Counted from the first letter of the stretch, positions 1 to 13,335 are shown. The stretch: DNA of 64,000 bases from Lycorma delicatula (GCF_047948215.1 NC_134464.1:32053020-32117019), one strand, 5' to 3'. The notes: a model not told the origin generated them from the letters alone. Program-made: numbers and translations.

Positions 1-299
1 GAACAATAAACAAAAAACATTGTTAATTTTATTAATGAAAAAAATCTGACGTGGACAGCAGATGACTTCCTTGTACGACTATTAAATTACATATACACAT
101 TTAAAAAAAATTAAAAATTCAAAAAAAATTATTTCATTAATAACTTATTGAATTCTAATTTATCGTAAACATTTTTTAACAATCAGAGGTTAATAATTAT
201 ATATTTAAATTAAAACAAAAGAAAAGGAAATGAAGTCTGATTCGAATCGATGTGCTTTCCTTTATAAGATCCAAATATTTCATAAATTAAAATTGACTT

Positions 300-700
300 T
301 AACTCTGGAACCAATGAAAAAAGTACCACTTATGATGTATGGCTGAAAAGCTCTCAATGAGGGCTTATTTATGCAGTTAAAAAAAGTCCAAAATTCAAAA
401 TTTTGGGATTTTGGTCGTTTTTTGACACTTTCGGTTCACTCGATTGCAGTAAAAAAGGGAAGTGCAGAACTAGATGCTACATCAGTCTTAAATCCAAAAT
501 TTCAACGTGCTATAGTTAATCGTTTTTGAGATATGTGAGACACAAACGTACATACAAGCATACTTACAAACGTCACGCCGAAACTAGTCAAAATTAATTC
601 AGTGATGATCAAAATAGATATTTCCGTTGAAATCTGAAAACCGAAATTTTTCGTGATCATAATACTTCCTTTACTTGGTACAAGGCAGTAAAAAGAGAAA
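300..700. repeat. Dispersed-repeat-like sequence
   Basis: This stretch has higher GC than its flanks and carries phrases that resemble common insect interspersed repeats: a 'gagatatgtgagacacaaacgtacatac' type segment followed by AAACCGAAATTTTTCG. No coding frame of note is present. I see no second full copy in the window, so the assignment rests on general resemblance. Confidence 0.3.
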
Positions 701-941
701 AACATACCGGTACAAACAGATAGAAAAATACCTCGAGGAACTAAAAAATAAAAAATTAGTTTATGAATCTAAGTTTTAAGAAAAGATAAAACTTGAAAGA
801 TAAAATAAGAAAAAAAACATATAGAGATAATTAGGAAGTTATGGGAAAAGAAAAAAAACAAATTATTTAAACATGATCCTAAGATGGTCAGGACGAAGAA
901 AAATTTAATATATATTTTTGATGATATATATTCTATTCTAT

Positions 942-945
<4 letters not shown>

Positions 946-1019
<74 letters not shown>
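946..1019. repeat. (AT)n microsatellite
   Basis: Nearly pure AT dinucleotide run of about 70 bases, the longest of several such runs in the window. Confidence 0.95.
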
Positions 1020-1025
<6 letters not shown>

Positions 1026-2120
1026 TCTATTCCCTATATCAATAACAAGAAACTTTTATAAAATTAAACCAGACGTATTATAAACTTATTTAGCCTTACA
1101 TATGATGATAAAATTATTACAAAATCATAACTTTTTTACAATAATACTATTAATTTTAACAAACATGAGATACATATTGAAGGAAACAACCTCTCATACA
1201 TTCTGAAGCGTATGTTGGAATTCTTGGGAAATTCTAAATCGATACATATTAAACTCATTTTTCCATAACATTTTATGATCACTTACGTGAGAGGTGTATA
1301 ATTGTAAATCCAACAAAACAATCAACATTAGTAAAACTGTTAAAATTAGGTAATGTACGCTTTTTGGACTTTCAAAACAAAACAACAGCAGAGATTAAAA
1401 GGTAACTGGGTGTTAAATACGTTACAAATGTGATGAATGAAAGGAGTGCGTGAAATATGAAGAGATAATTTCTAAAGAATACAATACACAGCGTTTCGAG
1501 CGACCATCATCAAACATCTAAATAAAGATTGGCAATGAAATAAAAAGAAAATCGGCGATTCAATTTTCGTATATCGAATTTATTTATTATTAATTTAATA
1601 AGAATTGTGCGATTTGGGAAACGTACACGTTAATAGGTTAATCGAAGATAAAATAAGAAATTTAGATGAAGGTATCATTTGAAATTTTAAAGACGGAAAA
1701 GGTTGATGCATTTTTTGATTTGAGTTATTGTTAGTGATGAATCATGGTTGCCGATGTCTTCAGGAGATGAAACTTCAGTCACTTGATTTTAATTTTCTTC
1801 AGTTAAAAAAAAAATAAATAAATAAATAAAAATATAACTGTATATGTATGTACGATCTTTTGGTGTTGTGATGAAATTTCCTGTGATATGATGGACTTTA
1901 ATAAAAAAAATGACAATTAAGCCTACTAATGAAACACTCTGGAAGTTATACTGGTCGATAGAAATTATCAGTGGGGTGGATGGAAAACGATGTCTACAAT
2001 TCGTCGTGTTCGGAGGAGGGAGGATACACCAGGAACCAAATAAGACGAAGGCATCGCTTCTTCGCAGATAGCAGAAAAAGATGAGATCAATCTACGAAGA
2101 ATAGATAAACTCGTATACCG
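1020..2120. other. AT-rich stretch without a recognisable gene
   Basis: No credible exon or RNA gene is seen. A short phrase near 1735-1790 (frame reading SDESW) faintly resembles a mariner-type transposase core, but too little survives to call it. Confidence 0.5.
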
Positions 2121-2129
2121 GTCCGGATT

Positions 2130-2410
2130 TTTAGAGATGGTTGTACCGAAAGCACTAGGAACGAGAGGACTCAGTTTCTGTCCGATCACGTTTGCTTCAA
2201 AGTATATCTGTACCCGCAGATGCCGAGACCCTTCGCTGGAAGCAATTAATGCGGAGGGAAGACACTACAGAACATGCCGTACTTGAATGTGACAGTTTTC
2301 TGCATCACAGAAAAGCGTGTCTGAGAGATTTAGCTTATTAATTTCTGATAAGGTAATGGAGACTGTGGTGCAAAACATGGATGTGGTACGAAAGTGTTTA
2401 GAATGTCGGT
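2130..2410 (+). pseudogene. Remnant of R1-like non-LTR retrotransposon (reverse transcriptase C-terminus)
   Basis: Two short blocks in different forward frames match the C-terminal tail of R1-clade reverse transcriptase ORFs. The first is TQFLSDHVCFKVYLY at 2169-2213; the second contains EDTTEHAVLEC at 2258-2290. The same order is present in the intact copy elsewhere in this window (TQFFTGHGSFRFYL followed by a CCHC-type knuckle ending EHVVFEC, minus strand near 34.4-34.5 kb). In this remnant the two cysteines of the first knuckle half are gone and at least one frameshift separates the blocks, so it is dead. Boundaries are approximate. The similarity is seen directly between the two loci; the R1-clade label is from knowledge of the family. 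Confidence 0.6.
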
Positions 2411-2419
2411 GTCAATAAT

Positions 2420-4050
2420 CCTAACAAAGATAGCAGAAAATGAGCAGGGATGATTAAACTTGATTTTTTATGGGGGGGCTGTGTTCGTATAAAAGCAGGT
2501 GCGGCCCAAAAATTAGTAACAGAAAAAAATAAGGACCTAGCTCCGATCGACGTTTTCATAACGTTAAAATTAACAATTTGTGAGTCACGAGGAACGTTCA
2601 CAAAAAAGAGCTAACAAGCAGTGGTTAAATGTAGTGATGGTAAACGAATATGTTAAGGGTATTTTGAAACGAATGGACCGTTATAAAATGCATGAATGTT
2701 ATCGACGGTCACATATATAGAGAAGTAAAGTAAGAAAGTTATTGAGTAAAGGAATTATTTAACTGTACTCGTAATATTTTCATAATAAAAATAGTTATTA
2801 TCCAACGATCGCTGTATTTGTAATAATTTATGGTTGGCAATTAAAATATACTAATATTGTTTTTCTTTTATCATTACTGTTACAACTCTTTTCACGCTTT
2901 ATTACATTACTACAAAATATCTTTTATACGAAATTAGAATTGCTTTTTTATTATAAACTATTTCATTCCTTATTACATGAAGTTGTTTCATTACCTTACA
3001 TGAAGTTAGCTGTAATAAATTTACATAAAAACATTCTCGAATTCAATAAAAATAGCGGTAAAAAAGTTTTAGATCGGCCCAGCAGTTCTTTTTACGAATT
3101 TTTAATGAAAATCAATACATACCAATAAAATTGTTCATGGACATTCTTATTTTTAAAAAATTATCCTTAATATTCGCGAAACTTTCAAATAATAATTTTG
3201 TTTTGAAAAAAAATGTCATGAGAAATTACGTAACAGTTTGTGTATTTATATTTATCTATTTCCCATTTTCTCTAAAAATATGAATTTATTAATATATTAT
3301 GAAAACTGATTAATTGAAAAAGTATTTGAAATAAAATTTTTAACAATACTTATGCAAAATAAAAATTTAAGTAAATAAGAAGAAAAGTCAAAGATTTTAA
3401 AATATATTAACAATCAGTTTTAAACATTTTACCGGGTGAAATTTTGTTTTTAATTTATTTTTTTAAGCAAATTACGCTTTCTAAGGTAAAACCGGCGACA
3501 GTTGCAATATTCATAATCCTCCTATAAACAAGTGAGTTTGTATGGGATTCGCTTGCGTGCGTAAATATATAGCGATTTAAATTAAGTTTTATCCCATTAT
3601 ATTAATTAACATTCCAGAAAGACATAATAGGATTGTCTTTCTTCTTCGACCCATGCGGGTACAAGACAATTCAATTTGCAAGAATTATTATGAGATTGGT
3701 TTTTAAGAGTTATTTTAACGAAAGTAGTAGTTAATGAAACTATGTTGTCAGTAATACCTTTTGATAATGAGAAATTTAAGCTTTGTTAGTATATTCATTC
3801 TCTTTTACGTAAATCAAAATTACTAAATTCTGAAAGAAGCTATTGAATTAATTAGTTTTGTAATTATATTTAAAAAATGTAATCTTTTACTTTTTAATAT
3901 AATTTTTAGCTGAGAAAATTTTGTTTTAATCTTAAAACAAAAATTGTATTTTGGTACTATGATACCATTTATGATGATCATTTACTGTTCATCTACAGAT
4001 CTTCAACACTGTGTTTTAACCGTGATAATGCTGTTTTAATAACAGAAAGA
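2420..4050. other. AT-rich stretch without a recognisable gene
   Basis: Frames in this stretch are short and rich in Leu/Ile/Lys/Asn, as expected by chance at this composition. No RNA gene or element end is evident. Confidence 0.5.
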
Positions 4051-4061
4051 CACAAAGACCA

Positions 4062-4192
4062 AGACAAGAATTCATGGATGAATTTACGTCAGGATTATCA
4101 TACACGGAAGTCAAGAGATTGGCCCTAGAGAGGAAGGAACTAAAGACCCACCAACCTCCGGGTTAAGGAGAAAAAGAAGAAGACTGTTTTAA
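4062..4192 (+). pseudogene. Possible LINE 3' coding end fragment
   Basis: The forward frame reads FMDEFTSGLSYTEVKRLALE then RKELKTHQPPG and a run of Glu/Lys. This resembles the C-terminal tail of many insect endonuclease/reverse-transcriptase LINE ORFs, where a 'W..a..lA.DRkeWr' segment is followed by a Glu-rich end. It is only about 40 codons long with no RT motif, so it could be coincidence. Confidence 0.35.
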
Positions 4193-4489
4193 CATTTTTA
4201 ATATAGAATTAATAAGTATATTTTTGTGAACGTAAAAATCATCAGAATATAAAGACATTCGTTAAAATTAAACAAGTCTTAATATTTTTTTTTTGTTCAC
4301 TATTTAATAACTAGTTTAAAATAATGTTTGAAATTAATTTTATTCCGAAAAAATTAACATTATGTCAATGAAACGAAATAAAACCGGAAAATATATTTAG
4401 GTTATTAAAAACAAATCGAAATATTTCACGAATATAATTATGTCATTAAACAGTGTCTTACGTGGAAACGGAAAGAACTTCTGGACAAG

Positions 4490-4620
4490 TTGAACAAAAG
4501 AAACTTAAGAAAAAAAGCTGTATAAACATAAATTTAGAAAAGCTTTGTTTCGAGTTATACTTTGCAAACAATTTCGCCCAGATGTCTGCTCAAGTAGTTT
4601 TTAGCTTATGAACAGGTTTT
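4490..4620 (+). repeat. Dispersed repeat D1, copy 1
   Basis: Diverged copy of a repeat also seen at 24376-24522, 25434-25583, 37475-37580 and 39035-39125. Shared pieces are a 'TATAAACAT' start, AGCTTTGTTTCGAGTTATA (GCTTCGTTTTCGAGTTATA in better copies) and a GCAAA..ATTTCGCCCAGAT segment. Confidence 0.5.
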
Positions 4621-4816
4621 TACCCTTCATATTTTAAGCTACATTGAAATTCCTGGGACCTAAATTAAAGGGTAATTTTTACGGTTTAATGCCGGGTGCA
4701 GCAGCATAATTTGCTGCTTTGAATTAGGCTCCAGGAAGCGAGGTTTAGCCGTTAGAAGGTGCGGATGATCTCCTTCGAACGGGTGGGTCCGGAAGTTTTT
4801 TCTCCCTTCCACTTCA

Positions 4817-5945
4817 GTATTGAGAATGTGGTGGATGAAGGAACAGCACGCGTTTTCCGTAGAGGGTTACTTTTCTAATGGTCGCTCGATCGTCGCTACG
4901 CAACGTGCATTCCGCACACAGTCAAGATTTCCATCCGAGGTCGTGTTCCTGGCCGGCAATCGATTGTTACGTGAGCAAACACATTCAGGAGAACTGTCAG
5001 TGTTGAAAAAAGAAGATCAGGGGAACGGTCTGTGAGATCGCACGAAAACATTAAGGCGGTAAGGCAGTCTTTTTTGCGCTCTCCTTGGTGCTCGGCACGC
5101 AAGCATGTAACTGCCCTCGGAATGTCTGATCGTTATGTGAGGAGAATTCTTCACGATGACCTCCACTTTCATCCTTACAAGTTGGCTGTAGGGCAAGAAC
5201 TCACTGAACACGACTGTGGAGCTCAGCAATATGCATGTGAAGCGTTCCTTGAAACTTTGCCTGATGACGCGCTTGTTTTCTTTAGTGAAGAGGCTCGTTT
5301 TCATCTTTCTGGATGCGTGAACTAGCAGAACATGCATTACTGGAGTGATAATAATCCCAGAGAACTTCATGAGAGGTCCCTTCATTGTGAACGTGTAGCT
5401 GTTGGTGTGCATTGTCCAGAGTAGGGATTATTGGTCCTTACTTTTTTGAAGAGAATGACGTAGTTATAGTGAATTCTGATGCTATGTGACAATGATCGAA
5501 GCATTTTTTTTGCCAAGGCTTGATGAAATGGATGTTGGGGATGTGTCGTTTCAGCAGGATGGAGCCACGGCACACTGCAATGCGTATTCTGCAGGAAAAC
5601 TTCCCTGGGCGCCTGATCTCTTTGCGGGATCATCTTCAGTGGTCTGTGCACTCACCCGATTTAGTCCCTTGTGACTATTTTTTATGGGGGTGTCTAAAAT
5701 CCCTCGTGTAAACCGATCATCCAAGGGTAAGCAATAGCCACCATACCCCTTGGTATGCTGGAAAGAGTAGACCGACGCTTCGGGTAAATCAGTGTATCGC
5801 CAATGGGGGGCGCCACTTGTTGGATTCAACTTTCAAAACATTGTAAAAGTAAATTTCCAATGTAGTAGCATATGGTGAAAAAACAATTACAACGATAACT
5901 GTAACATATTTGTTTTTATTGACCTTCAAATCAGCAAATTATGCG
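4817..5945 (+). mobile_element. Degenerate Tc1/IS630-superfamily DNA transposon
   Basis: The forward strand carries a decayed transposase of the insect type that starts with a short helix-turn-helix domain. An N-terminal piece (from 4820, with FSVEGYFSNGRSIVATQRAF) is followed after a frameshift near 5030 by a second DNA-binding part (SDRYVRRILHDDLHFHPYKL) and the first catalytic region (LVFFSEEARFHLSGCVN). A stop follows at about 5323. The second catalytic block, DVGDVSFQQDGATAHCN, is at 5535-5585, followed by FPGRLISLRDHLQWSVHSPD in another frame. At the first catalytic position, normally Asp in an S-D-E-A context, the residue here is Glu. At least three frameshifts or stops make it non-functional. 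A GCACTCTGTATA sequence near 5948 may be the right terminal repeat; no clear left terminus was found. Confidence 0.8.
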
Positions 5946-5949
5946 GTAG

Positions 5950-7260
5950 CACTCTGTATAAATGAAAACCTAAAAATTGAATAAGACAATCCCAGAAATG
6001 TATCATCAATAATAATTTTTGAAAAAAGTTATTGTAAATCACGAAAAAAATGTTATCGCAAAACATCGTGTTTTAGGTTTAAGAAACTTATATAAATTGC
6101 TAGTAAATAAATAAAATTTTATACCAAAATCTGTAAATAATTTTATTCTAAGAAAATTTATGTAATTAATGTCTATTAAAATTTAACACAAATTTCAGAA
6201 GTTCAACTTTAATTAGAAACAACACCCAAAAACTGGAACGGAAATATGATACGATTTTAAACAGAACAATTTTTCAACAATCTAAATGAAAATAAGACGT
6301 TATTTACATCTATTTTCTCAGAATTAAATTCTCTATAAAGTTAGGTAAAATTTTTTATTTGTTTATTGGTAAGTTATTTTATTCCAGAACTAAAAGTGTG
6401 TATTTTCCGAAGAAAGGTTTTCGTGTATTACCCGTTTTTCTTAAAACCCAAGTGAGATGGGACCACTTTTATTCAATTTCCTAAATCAATAACTATAAGG
6501 AAGTACCACATTTATTCCAAGAATTTTAGTACGGTTTTATTTCACGCAAGGAGCAGAAAGCAGGGCTAATGTTTCGCGAGGCGAAACTCGCTAATAAATT
6601 CTGACCTATGTTTATAAGAACGTTTTTCTTATTTTTTTGGCTATAGAAACATCTGCCGAGAGCCTGCCGTGCAATTTGGAATCGCTCTGTATTTATAATA
6701 AACTGATTCGTACATTTAAAAATCTAATAACAGATATCACATTTACTTTGCCCAAACTAAGACGTAACTAAAGAGTTAGAGGTTTTCTTTCCGAAGTCGT
6801 CTTTTTTTCTATAACCTCAAGTTACTGATAGTGTTAATTACAGTCTTTAGAAATATATCCAAATGCGTTTATATAAATAGGTTATCTAGTCTAAAGTAAC
6901 CGGGAAGCAAAGTAGCCTATACCGTGGATGTGATATACCGATGAATTTGGTTTCCAATTAATGATCGCAAAATTAATGAGGATTTCGAATCAAATAAAAC
7001 CCTCTTAGAGCATTCTTATAACTAACCCTAAATTAATTCATAATCAAAAATGTTCGATATATATAAAAATTTGAAGTCTGATATGCGATGCATATATAGT
7101 AAGTATAATTTTACTTATGTTTAATAGTTTTTTCAAAGGAATAATAAAATTTACACAGTTGAACTAATTATTATTATTGAAGACAAAGTAAAAGTTTCTT
7201 TGTCGACCTAATCTCTCCAATAAAAATTTATGTTGCGTTGATTTGTTTGTTGTATGTACT
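5950..7260. other. AT-rich stretch without a recognisable gene
   Basis: No exon-like segment, RNA gene or element end was seen. Confidence 0.5.
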
Positions 7261-7284
7261 TACACTTTTAGTTTAGCTGCTATT

Positions 7285-7720
7285 GGTTCAGAGCGGACCA
7301 GGTGGTGCGCCGAGCGGCTACGCGAAGCCGTCGTTGAGCGCTACCATCTAGCGAAAAAAATTGAACTAACAACTGTATAATAAATTTTTATAATTTATAT
7401 TAAATTGAAATCAAAGATTAACAATTCTTATTAATATTTAAATTAATTATTGATAAAATTATTATTCATACTTAATAAAAGAAAGGGATTATTATTTAAT
7501 ATTTAGCAGTAAAAAAAAAGATTCTTTGTTTAACGAATTATTTAAAAGTGCGTTACAACAGACTGTGAGAAAGAAAAAAAAAGAGCAGAGGTAGCAGAAA
7601 AGAGTCGGCTCTGCGCACCGTGTGGTCCGCTCTGCGCCAACAGCAGCGGAGTAAGGAGCAGCAGCTGGCCCGGCAACTGACACACACACACACACACAAG
7701 ACTAAACTAAGAAGACGGCA
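7285..7720. other. GC-richer patches in AT-rich DNA, unidentified
   Basis: Two GC-rich patches (about 7288-7345 and 7603-7680) stand out. The second lies next to a short (CA)n run at 7681-7698. Short frames cross them on both strands but none resembles a known protein and no convincing splice sites flank them. They may be remnants of a transposable element or a 5' untranslated exon. Confidence 0.3.
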
Positions 7721-7819
7721 TCCCCCAGGCCAATTTTGTGCCTTTTTTATAGCAGAGTATAACGATGTATTTAATTTTAATTATTTTTATGTCGGGCTTT
7801 ATAAGATTTCAAGATGAAG

Positions 7820-8763
7820 AAATGGAAGAACAAAAAACATTCGATTTCATGAACTGATTGGATAATGGGAACTGGATAAAGATGAGCCCTTTTTCCAAAT
7901 ATGCTTTAAAATATCGGGGAGTAATTTGTTGAAAAAGTTTAATTTCAATCACTGGGAAATGAGCTGCTTTATTTATTATTCTATATCTTAAAAAAGGAAT
8001 AAAAAAGAATATTTTATTCTTTTTTAAGCAAATGAAAACAGGGAGATGTTTGTTTAATGAAGTCTCATTTCAAATTAAAACCATTTTCCATTTAATTAAT
8101 TAATTTTTAAGTAAATAAAGATTTTTTCTTTTGCTTGAAATTTAATAATGTTGTGGATTTTTTTTGTTAGTCTTTTCACTAGACTATTGTGACCTTTTCA
8201 ATCTTTGTGATCCCGATTAATGCAAGTGTGGTATTTTTATTTATATAGACTTTTAATGTATACGTAGTTTATTTATATGTGAATGTTTTATTGAGTGTTC
8301 GCTGGAAACCTCTTTTCGTGTGCTTTTTATAATAGAATTTACTTATTTCTTAATCGGAACCGATTATAAATATACGATTTGTGAGATAAAAAAAAATTGT
8401 AATAATTTATACTATATCAATCAAAAACTATATAATCAATCAGGTTTCATTCGTCCTTTAATGTAGTAATTTATTGTGTGATATTACAATTTTTTTCAAC
8501 AAGTTTTGCAACAAGTTTAATCCCTCAGACAGAAAATGCGGCATGAACATTTATCTCTCTATTTCTTTTTTTTTTTTTTTAATTAAATACGTATTGCCGC
8601 TAATCGCTAATACTCTGCATTACTATACTTAGCAAAGGAAATAAAAATATATTGTCTTTCTAAATACCTTTATTCGGAAATGAATGACAAATTTGTAAGC
8701 ATTAAAGAAAAAATTGATAAAATTTGAAAAACAGAAGAAAAGTAGATTAAATTCAATTCAAAA

Positions 8764-8803
<40 letters not shown>

Positions 8804-9650
8804 AAAAAATACAACTGTCAATCATTAAATATTTATCTTTCATAACAGAGTTTTCTTCCTTATTAATAAAAAATACCTCATAGTCCAGTAAACAATGATT
8901 TTTTGTTTTTTCCCTCCTCTCAGAATAATTCATGAACAGAATTTCTATAAGAAAAATCCTCAAGAGAGATAAACGAAAAAATAAAAGTTATCAGTTTTAT
9001 AATTCTTTTTTCGCACATCGACGAAACAACTCATAAATGGATTACTTTGATATATAACTTATTAAATTTTAAAACAGCTGCTATTTTATTATTGTTATAT
9101 TGTGTTAAATAAATAAGAAAACTTTCTTTTATCTGTTTTACTTTGAAAGCTTTTCAATTATATATTTTTTTTTTTCTAATGAAAGCAATAAAAATTAGTT
9201 TTTAAACTTATAATTTAAATTGGTATTAGATCAAAAGTTATTAACGGTAAAACAATGTCTTCTGACATAATATAAAATAAATAAGATAAACAAAAATAAT
9301 TCTCTTCTGATTACGTCAGAAACAGATTTAAGTTAATACTTTATTTAAATATTATTATTAAATAAAGCAGGAAGAATTACTATTAAAAATTGGGAATGAT
9401 GTTCCTGTTTTTATGAATGAACTTAAAATTCAACCTATCTTAAAAAATAATTTAAGATGAAAATTCTACTTTGCAACTTTACATATATATATATATACAT
9501 AATATGTAAATAAACTAATTTTTTTTACAGCATGTCTAAAAATATTACTAGTAATATTTATTTATTCATTTATTTTTTTTTGAATACGATTCGTTTCTTT
9601 TGGGTTTATTAGGTAAGGCATAATCTATATCCACTGATAAATATGCTTAA
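7820..9650. other. AT-rich stretch without a recognisable gene; (AT)n run at 8766-8799
   Basis: Contains a 34-base AT microsatellite and several A/T homopolymers. A 97-codon minus-strand frame at 8670-8963 includes the microsatellite (poly Tyr-Ile) and is taken as chance. Confidence 0.55.
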
Positions 9651-9654
9651 CATC

Positions 9655-10297
9655 TACGAGGTCTGTAAATATAGTAATGTGACGTATTTACAATCCATGG
9701 TGTATAATCACTTCTACATGGTGTTCAACTGTGAAGTTTTTGGAGACTAATTTTGCACAAACCTTTTTCATGTCCAATTCGTTTGTCAAAATTTGATGGA
9801 CTGTGGTACGGTTCAAATTTAACTGTTCTGCAATCATTCTGACAGTTAATAGCCGGTCGTACCGTATCAAGTCTCCGATTCGCTCAACATTGCCTTCACT
9901 TTTTGACGTTAACAGTCTTCCAGTGCGTGGATCGTCCACAACCGATTCCCAACCATCTGAAAATACTTTAAACCACCTAAAAATTTGGGCTCGTATCTCC
10001 ATACGTTCTTTTCAATTTTGAAAAAAGTTTCAGTAGCATTCTCACCGAGTTTAACACATAACTCGATTGCACAACGTTGCTCATAATTATTATCACTCAT
10101 TTTTGTAATGCACAACAAAAACTTGTTTCACGAAAAGTTTGTGTGCGTCTCACATGGCAATAATAGACTAAAAATATTAATACCTAATATAAATCAGCTG
10201 TTCATATAACCATATTTTTACCAGTATTTTTATAGTGTTGCCAATTTGGCTGCCAAAAGAAAAAAACCATCTCATTGCTTTATGTACAGACCTCGTA
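9655..10297 (-). mobile_element. Internally deleted mariner transposon with both terminal inverted repeats
   Basis: The ends are inverted copies: TACGAGGTCTGTA at 9655-9667 and TACAGACCTCGTA at 10285-10297. The similarity continues about 20 bases inward with mismatches, and the outer TA pairs fit the TA target duplication of mariner. Inside, on the minus strand, is the N-terminal third of a mariner transposase. At 643 bp it is about half the usual 1.25-1.3 kb, and the catalytic DDD domain is absent. Confidence 0.85.
9688..10100 (-). pseudogene. Mariner transposase, DNA-binding domain only
   Basis: The frame starts with MSDNNYEQRCAIELCVKLGE at 10100 and covers the first helix-turn-helix. A frameshift near 10000 leads into a second frame (9688-10002) carrying IFRWFKVFSDGWESVVDDPR, the TGR linker that corresponds to the GRPR-like motif, and the second helix-turn-helix (RMIAEQLNLNRTTVHQILTN). 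It ends shortly after KVCAKLVSKNFTVE, just before the catalytic domain would begin. The family's transposase is about 345 residues; only about 135 remain. It cannot catalyse transposition. A truncated product could in principle still bind terminal repeats, but the frameshift argues against a functional protein. Confidence 0.85.
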
Positions 10298-10299
10298 TA

Positions 10300-13297
10300 T
10301 CAGTATACTATATCAGTTATTTGAAGTTAAATAATTCGCTCAATAATAGCCGTAAAAAAATATATAATTTCGTAAACAGATGATCTTTTAGTCCCAATTA
10401 TCTTTTTACCGACTTTTCCAAAAAAAAAAATTAGGGTATTACTATCGGTCGCAGTGTGGGAATGGGGAAAAAATTAAGTTTCTTTATGATCTGAGATATG
10501 TAGAGTACAAAAATACAATTCGCTTAAATTATATATATATGTTACCGTGAAAGATCGATATCTAGCAAACGTCGATATTCTCTGGTGAATGTCTACGTAT
10601 ACCAAATACGTCCGTGAAAGACTTAAATATTTGCTTTTTTGGACCTTCGCCGGCATATGTCGATAAACACAGATAAGCTCTGGTGGAGATCAAAACGACA
10701 ACTAGAAATTAAAAAAAAATCACCCGATACTAATTTCTAAGGTAAACAGATTACGAGAAATCCTCGTAAAAAAAGTAAGTTTAAGCCACACATAACCTAG
10801 GCTAATTCGTTTGCTAACATTGCAGACAATTAATAAAATTAATAAAATTTACCGCATTTATAAAAAAAAAATAATCAAATTTTCAGCATTTTATAAATTA
10901 AAAGGCCATCAGGATATAAGAATATGTTAACTGTATGGATGAACGATAACGGTACAAATAAATGGTGAGATGGTTTGCCCTTTGTTCAGTTTTTTATTAA
11001 AATATTTTTATTCAACTTTCGTCGTCAGTGCATGCTGAATGCGGTGGATAAAATGTATGTACGTGTAAAATATTGTGGCTCGAAAATCTCCAAAACTACT
11101 ACAACAATTCTATTGAAATTTAGATGTGTTGTAACAGTATACCTGAAGTTGTGCATGTGAAAATGTTATGAAGACTGGTGAATTCGCTATTGAGTTACGC
11201 TCAATTTAAATTTGAAAAAAAATTGAGGTTATGTTGACTGTGTAGTGGTGAATTTTTCATACGCGCTTTTGTATGAGTCAGAGTGGTGCGTGAGTTGAAA
11301 CTTAATGCTCGTTGTGTTAAGTCTGCTCGTTAATCGAACGTATGAAGTTCATTGTATTCTGAAAATCAGTACGTTTCTGAATGCGAAATAGATCGTCGGA
11401 AACGAAAGTCTTCTGGTGCAGAATTCCGCAAAAGGTTATATAATTTAATTTCATTATTGAAATTTAAGTAAAAAATAAAAAAAAAAATTAAAGGAAAATT
11501 ATCCTTCTTTATTTTCTATTTAACCTTACTCGATGTATCCATGACAACCAAGAAAAAAAAAATTTTTAAATATGCTCTGTCTAAGCATAATTGTTTTAAC
11601 CGAAACTATCTACTGAAATATATATTTATAAACCATTTTATTTCATCTACGATATAATAGTGATAGTTTAACAATATAGTATTCATTCTTTTAAAAAACT
11701 TATCAAAATGAATGTTATTTTTTTTTTAATAAAAGTCATTTTCATCGATAATGGGGGTCATGAAAAAAAATCTATTATTCGCCCGACGAAAAACTCCAAA
11801 AATTTTAAAAGGGGATTGACAAAAAATTATTTACTAGTGCAATTATAAATATTTTATTATTGCACGTCTATTAGGATATTAATAACGAAAATTGGGTTTC
11901 GATTTTTACGAAACTTTGTATTATGGTTCCTTTGCTATTAGATGAATCGACGATGTATTAATTTTTTTTGTAAAATTTTCACTTGCAATATGAGACTGCT
12001 ATCTTTCTTAATCAAGGGGAAGTAGATATATGGTGGAAGGTGTGGTGTCAAATCAACGCCGCTGTTGATTGAATATGTGCTCTTCCTTCCAATTCCGACG
12101 CGACGTAATCATAACGTCACTTTAATTTATAGTTCGTCTCTCAGCGGTTATACTATCAATAATTTTTATCTATCTTTAATCGTAATGTTCGTATCCGAGA
12201 TTTTTCTCTACAACTCTCTCTCTCTCCCTGCGTGTGTGTGTGTGTGTGGGTGAGAGAGAAAGAGTGAGAGAGAGAGTGAGAGAGAATGAGAAACAAGGGA
12301 TGAGTTTTATTGATTTTTGATAAACTTACATTTTACAAAAGAAATAAAACTTCAAAAAAATAGCATTGGGATTCCATAGAAATACCTCCTCCAGAGTTAC
12401 TGACAACCGGTATCCATGAAAAAAGAGCTATATTTTGCGAGTAAAAATATTTTTCTTGATAAATGTTAAAACCTTCATTAAGAACAATTAAGATCGAAAA
12501 TGCCATCTTGTACTTTAATTTTCACTATATTAAATTCAATTTTATTGTATGATTGAATTTATTATGATTGAATTTAGTACAAACAGTGAGGAAAACTACA
12601 AATTATTTCTGAAATGTTGATGATAAATGATTAATTCATGTTTATAAATAATTCATGTTTTATAAAAAATTATATTTTTAGTTTTTATTGTAACTTAAAA
12701 TTTTCATAAAAATAAAATTGTGTAAGTTGTAAAAATATGTATTTTTTATAAAATGAAATATATAAGACTAATTAATATTAAAATATGGATCAGTGAAATG
12801 TTTTTAAAACGAAAAATAGTTTGAGTGTGTGAAAGAGAGAGTTTAGTGACGAACGATAATTTTTCATGCTTCAACGACAACGGCGGAGTTGTTCAAGTCA
12901 GACGTAGCTGTAGTTAAGATGTGAAGTGAAGGAATATTTTAACGTTTATCAAATAAATGAACTAAAGAATTAGTCCGGCGTTATTATTCATTATAGATTA
13001 TATAACCTGGAAAAAATGAAACTACACAGATAATTTAGTTAGAACAATTTTATTTTACTTTATCGGATACTTTTTTTTATGAATTTGAAATAATGAATTT
13101 CGTAAAATTACCTCTAAATGAATTAAAATCAATGTTTGTAACTTATATCGAGTATTTCAAAACATAAAATATAACACTTTATTTGTATGATATGTATATA
13201 CGTATTAACCCATATATACAGTTAATAATTTAGTTCTTATTGAAAACGCGCAGATACGTATGTCATACCTTCTGTTTTTACAACGTGTGTTTTTACC

Positions 13298-13335
<38 letters not shown>

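Noticed and set aside
1735..1900. Forward frame with SDESW and later VLWYE-like pieces, resembling a mariner transposase core.
   Set aside because: Only a few residues match and no helix-turn-helix or terminal repeats were found; insufficient to call an element.
8670..8963. 97-codon minus-strand open frame.
   Set aside because: Crosses an (AT)n microsatellite, giving Tyr-Ile repeats, and has no domain.
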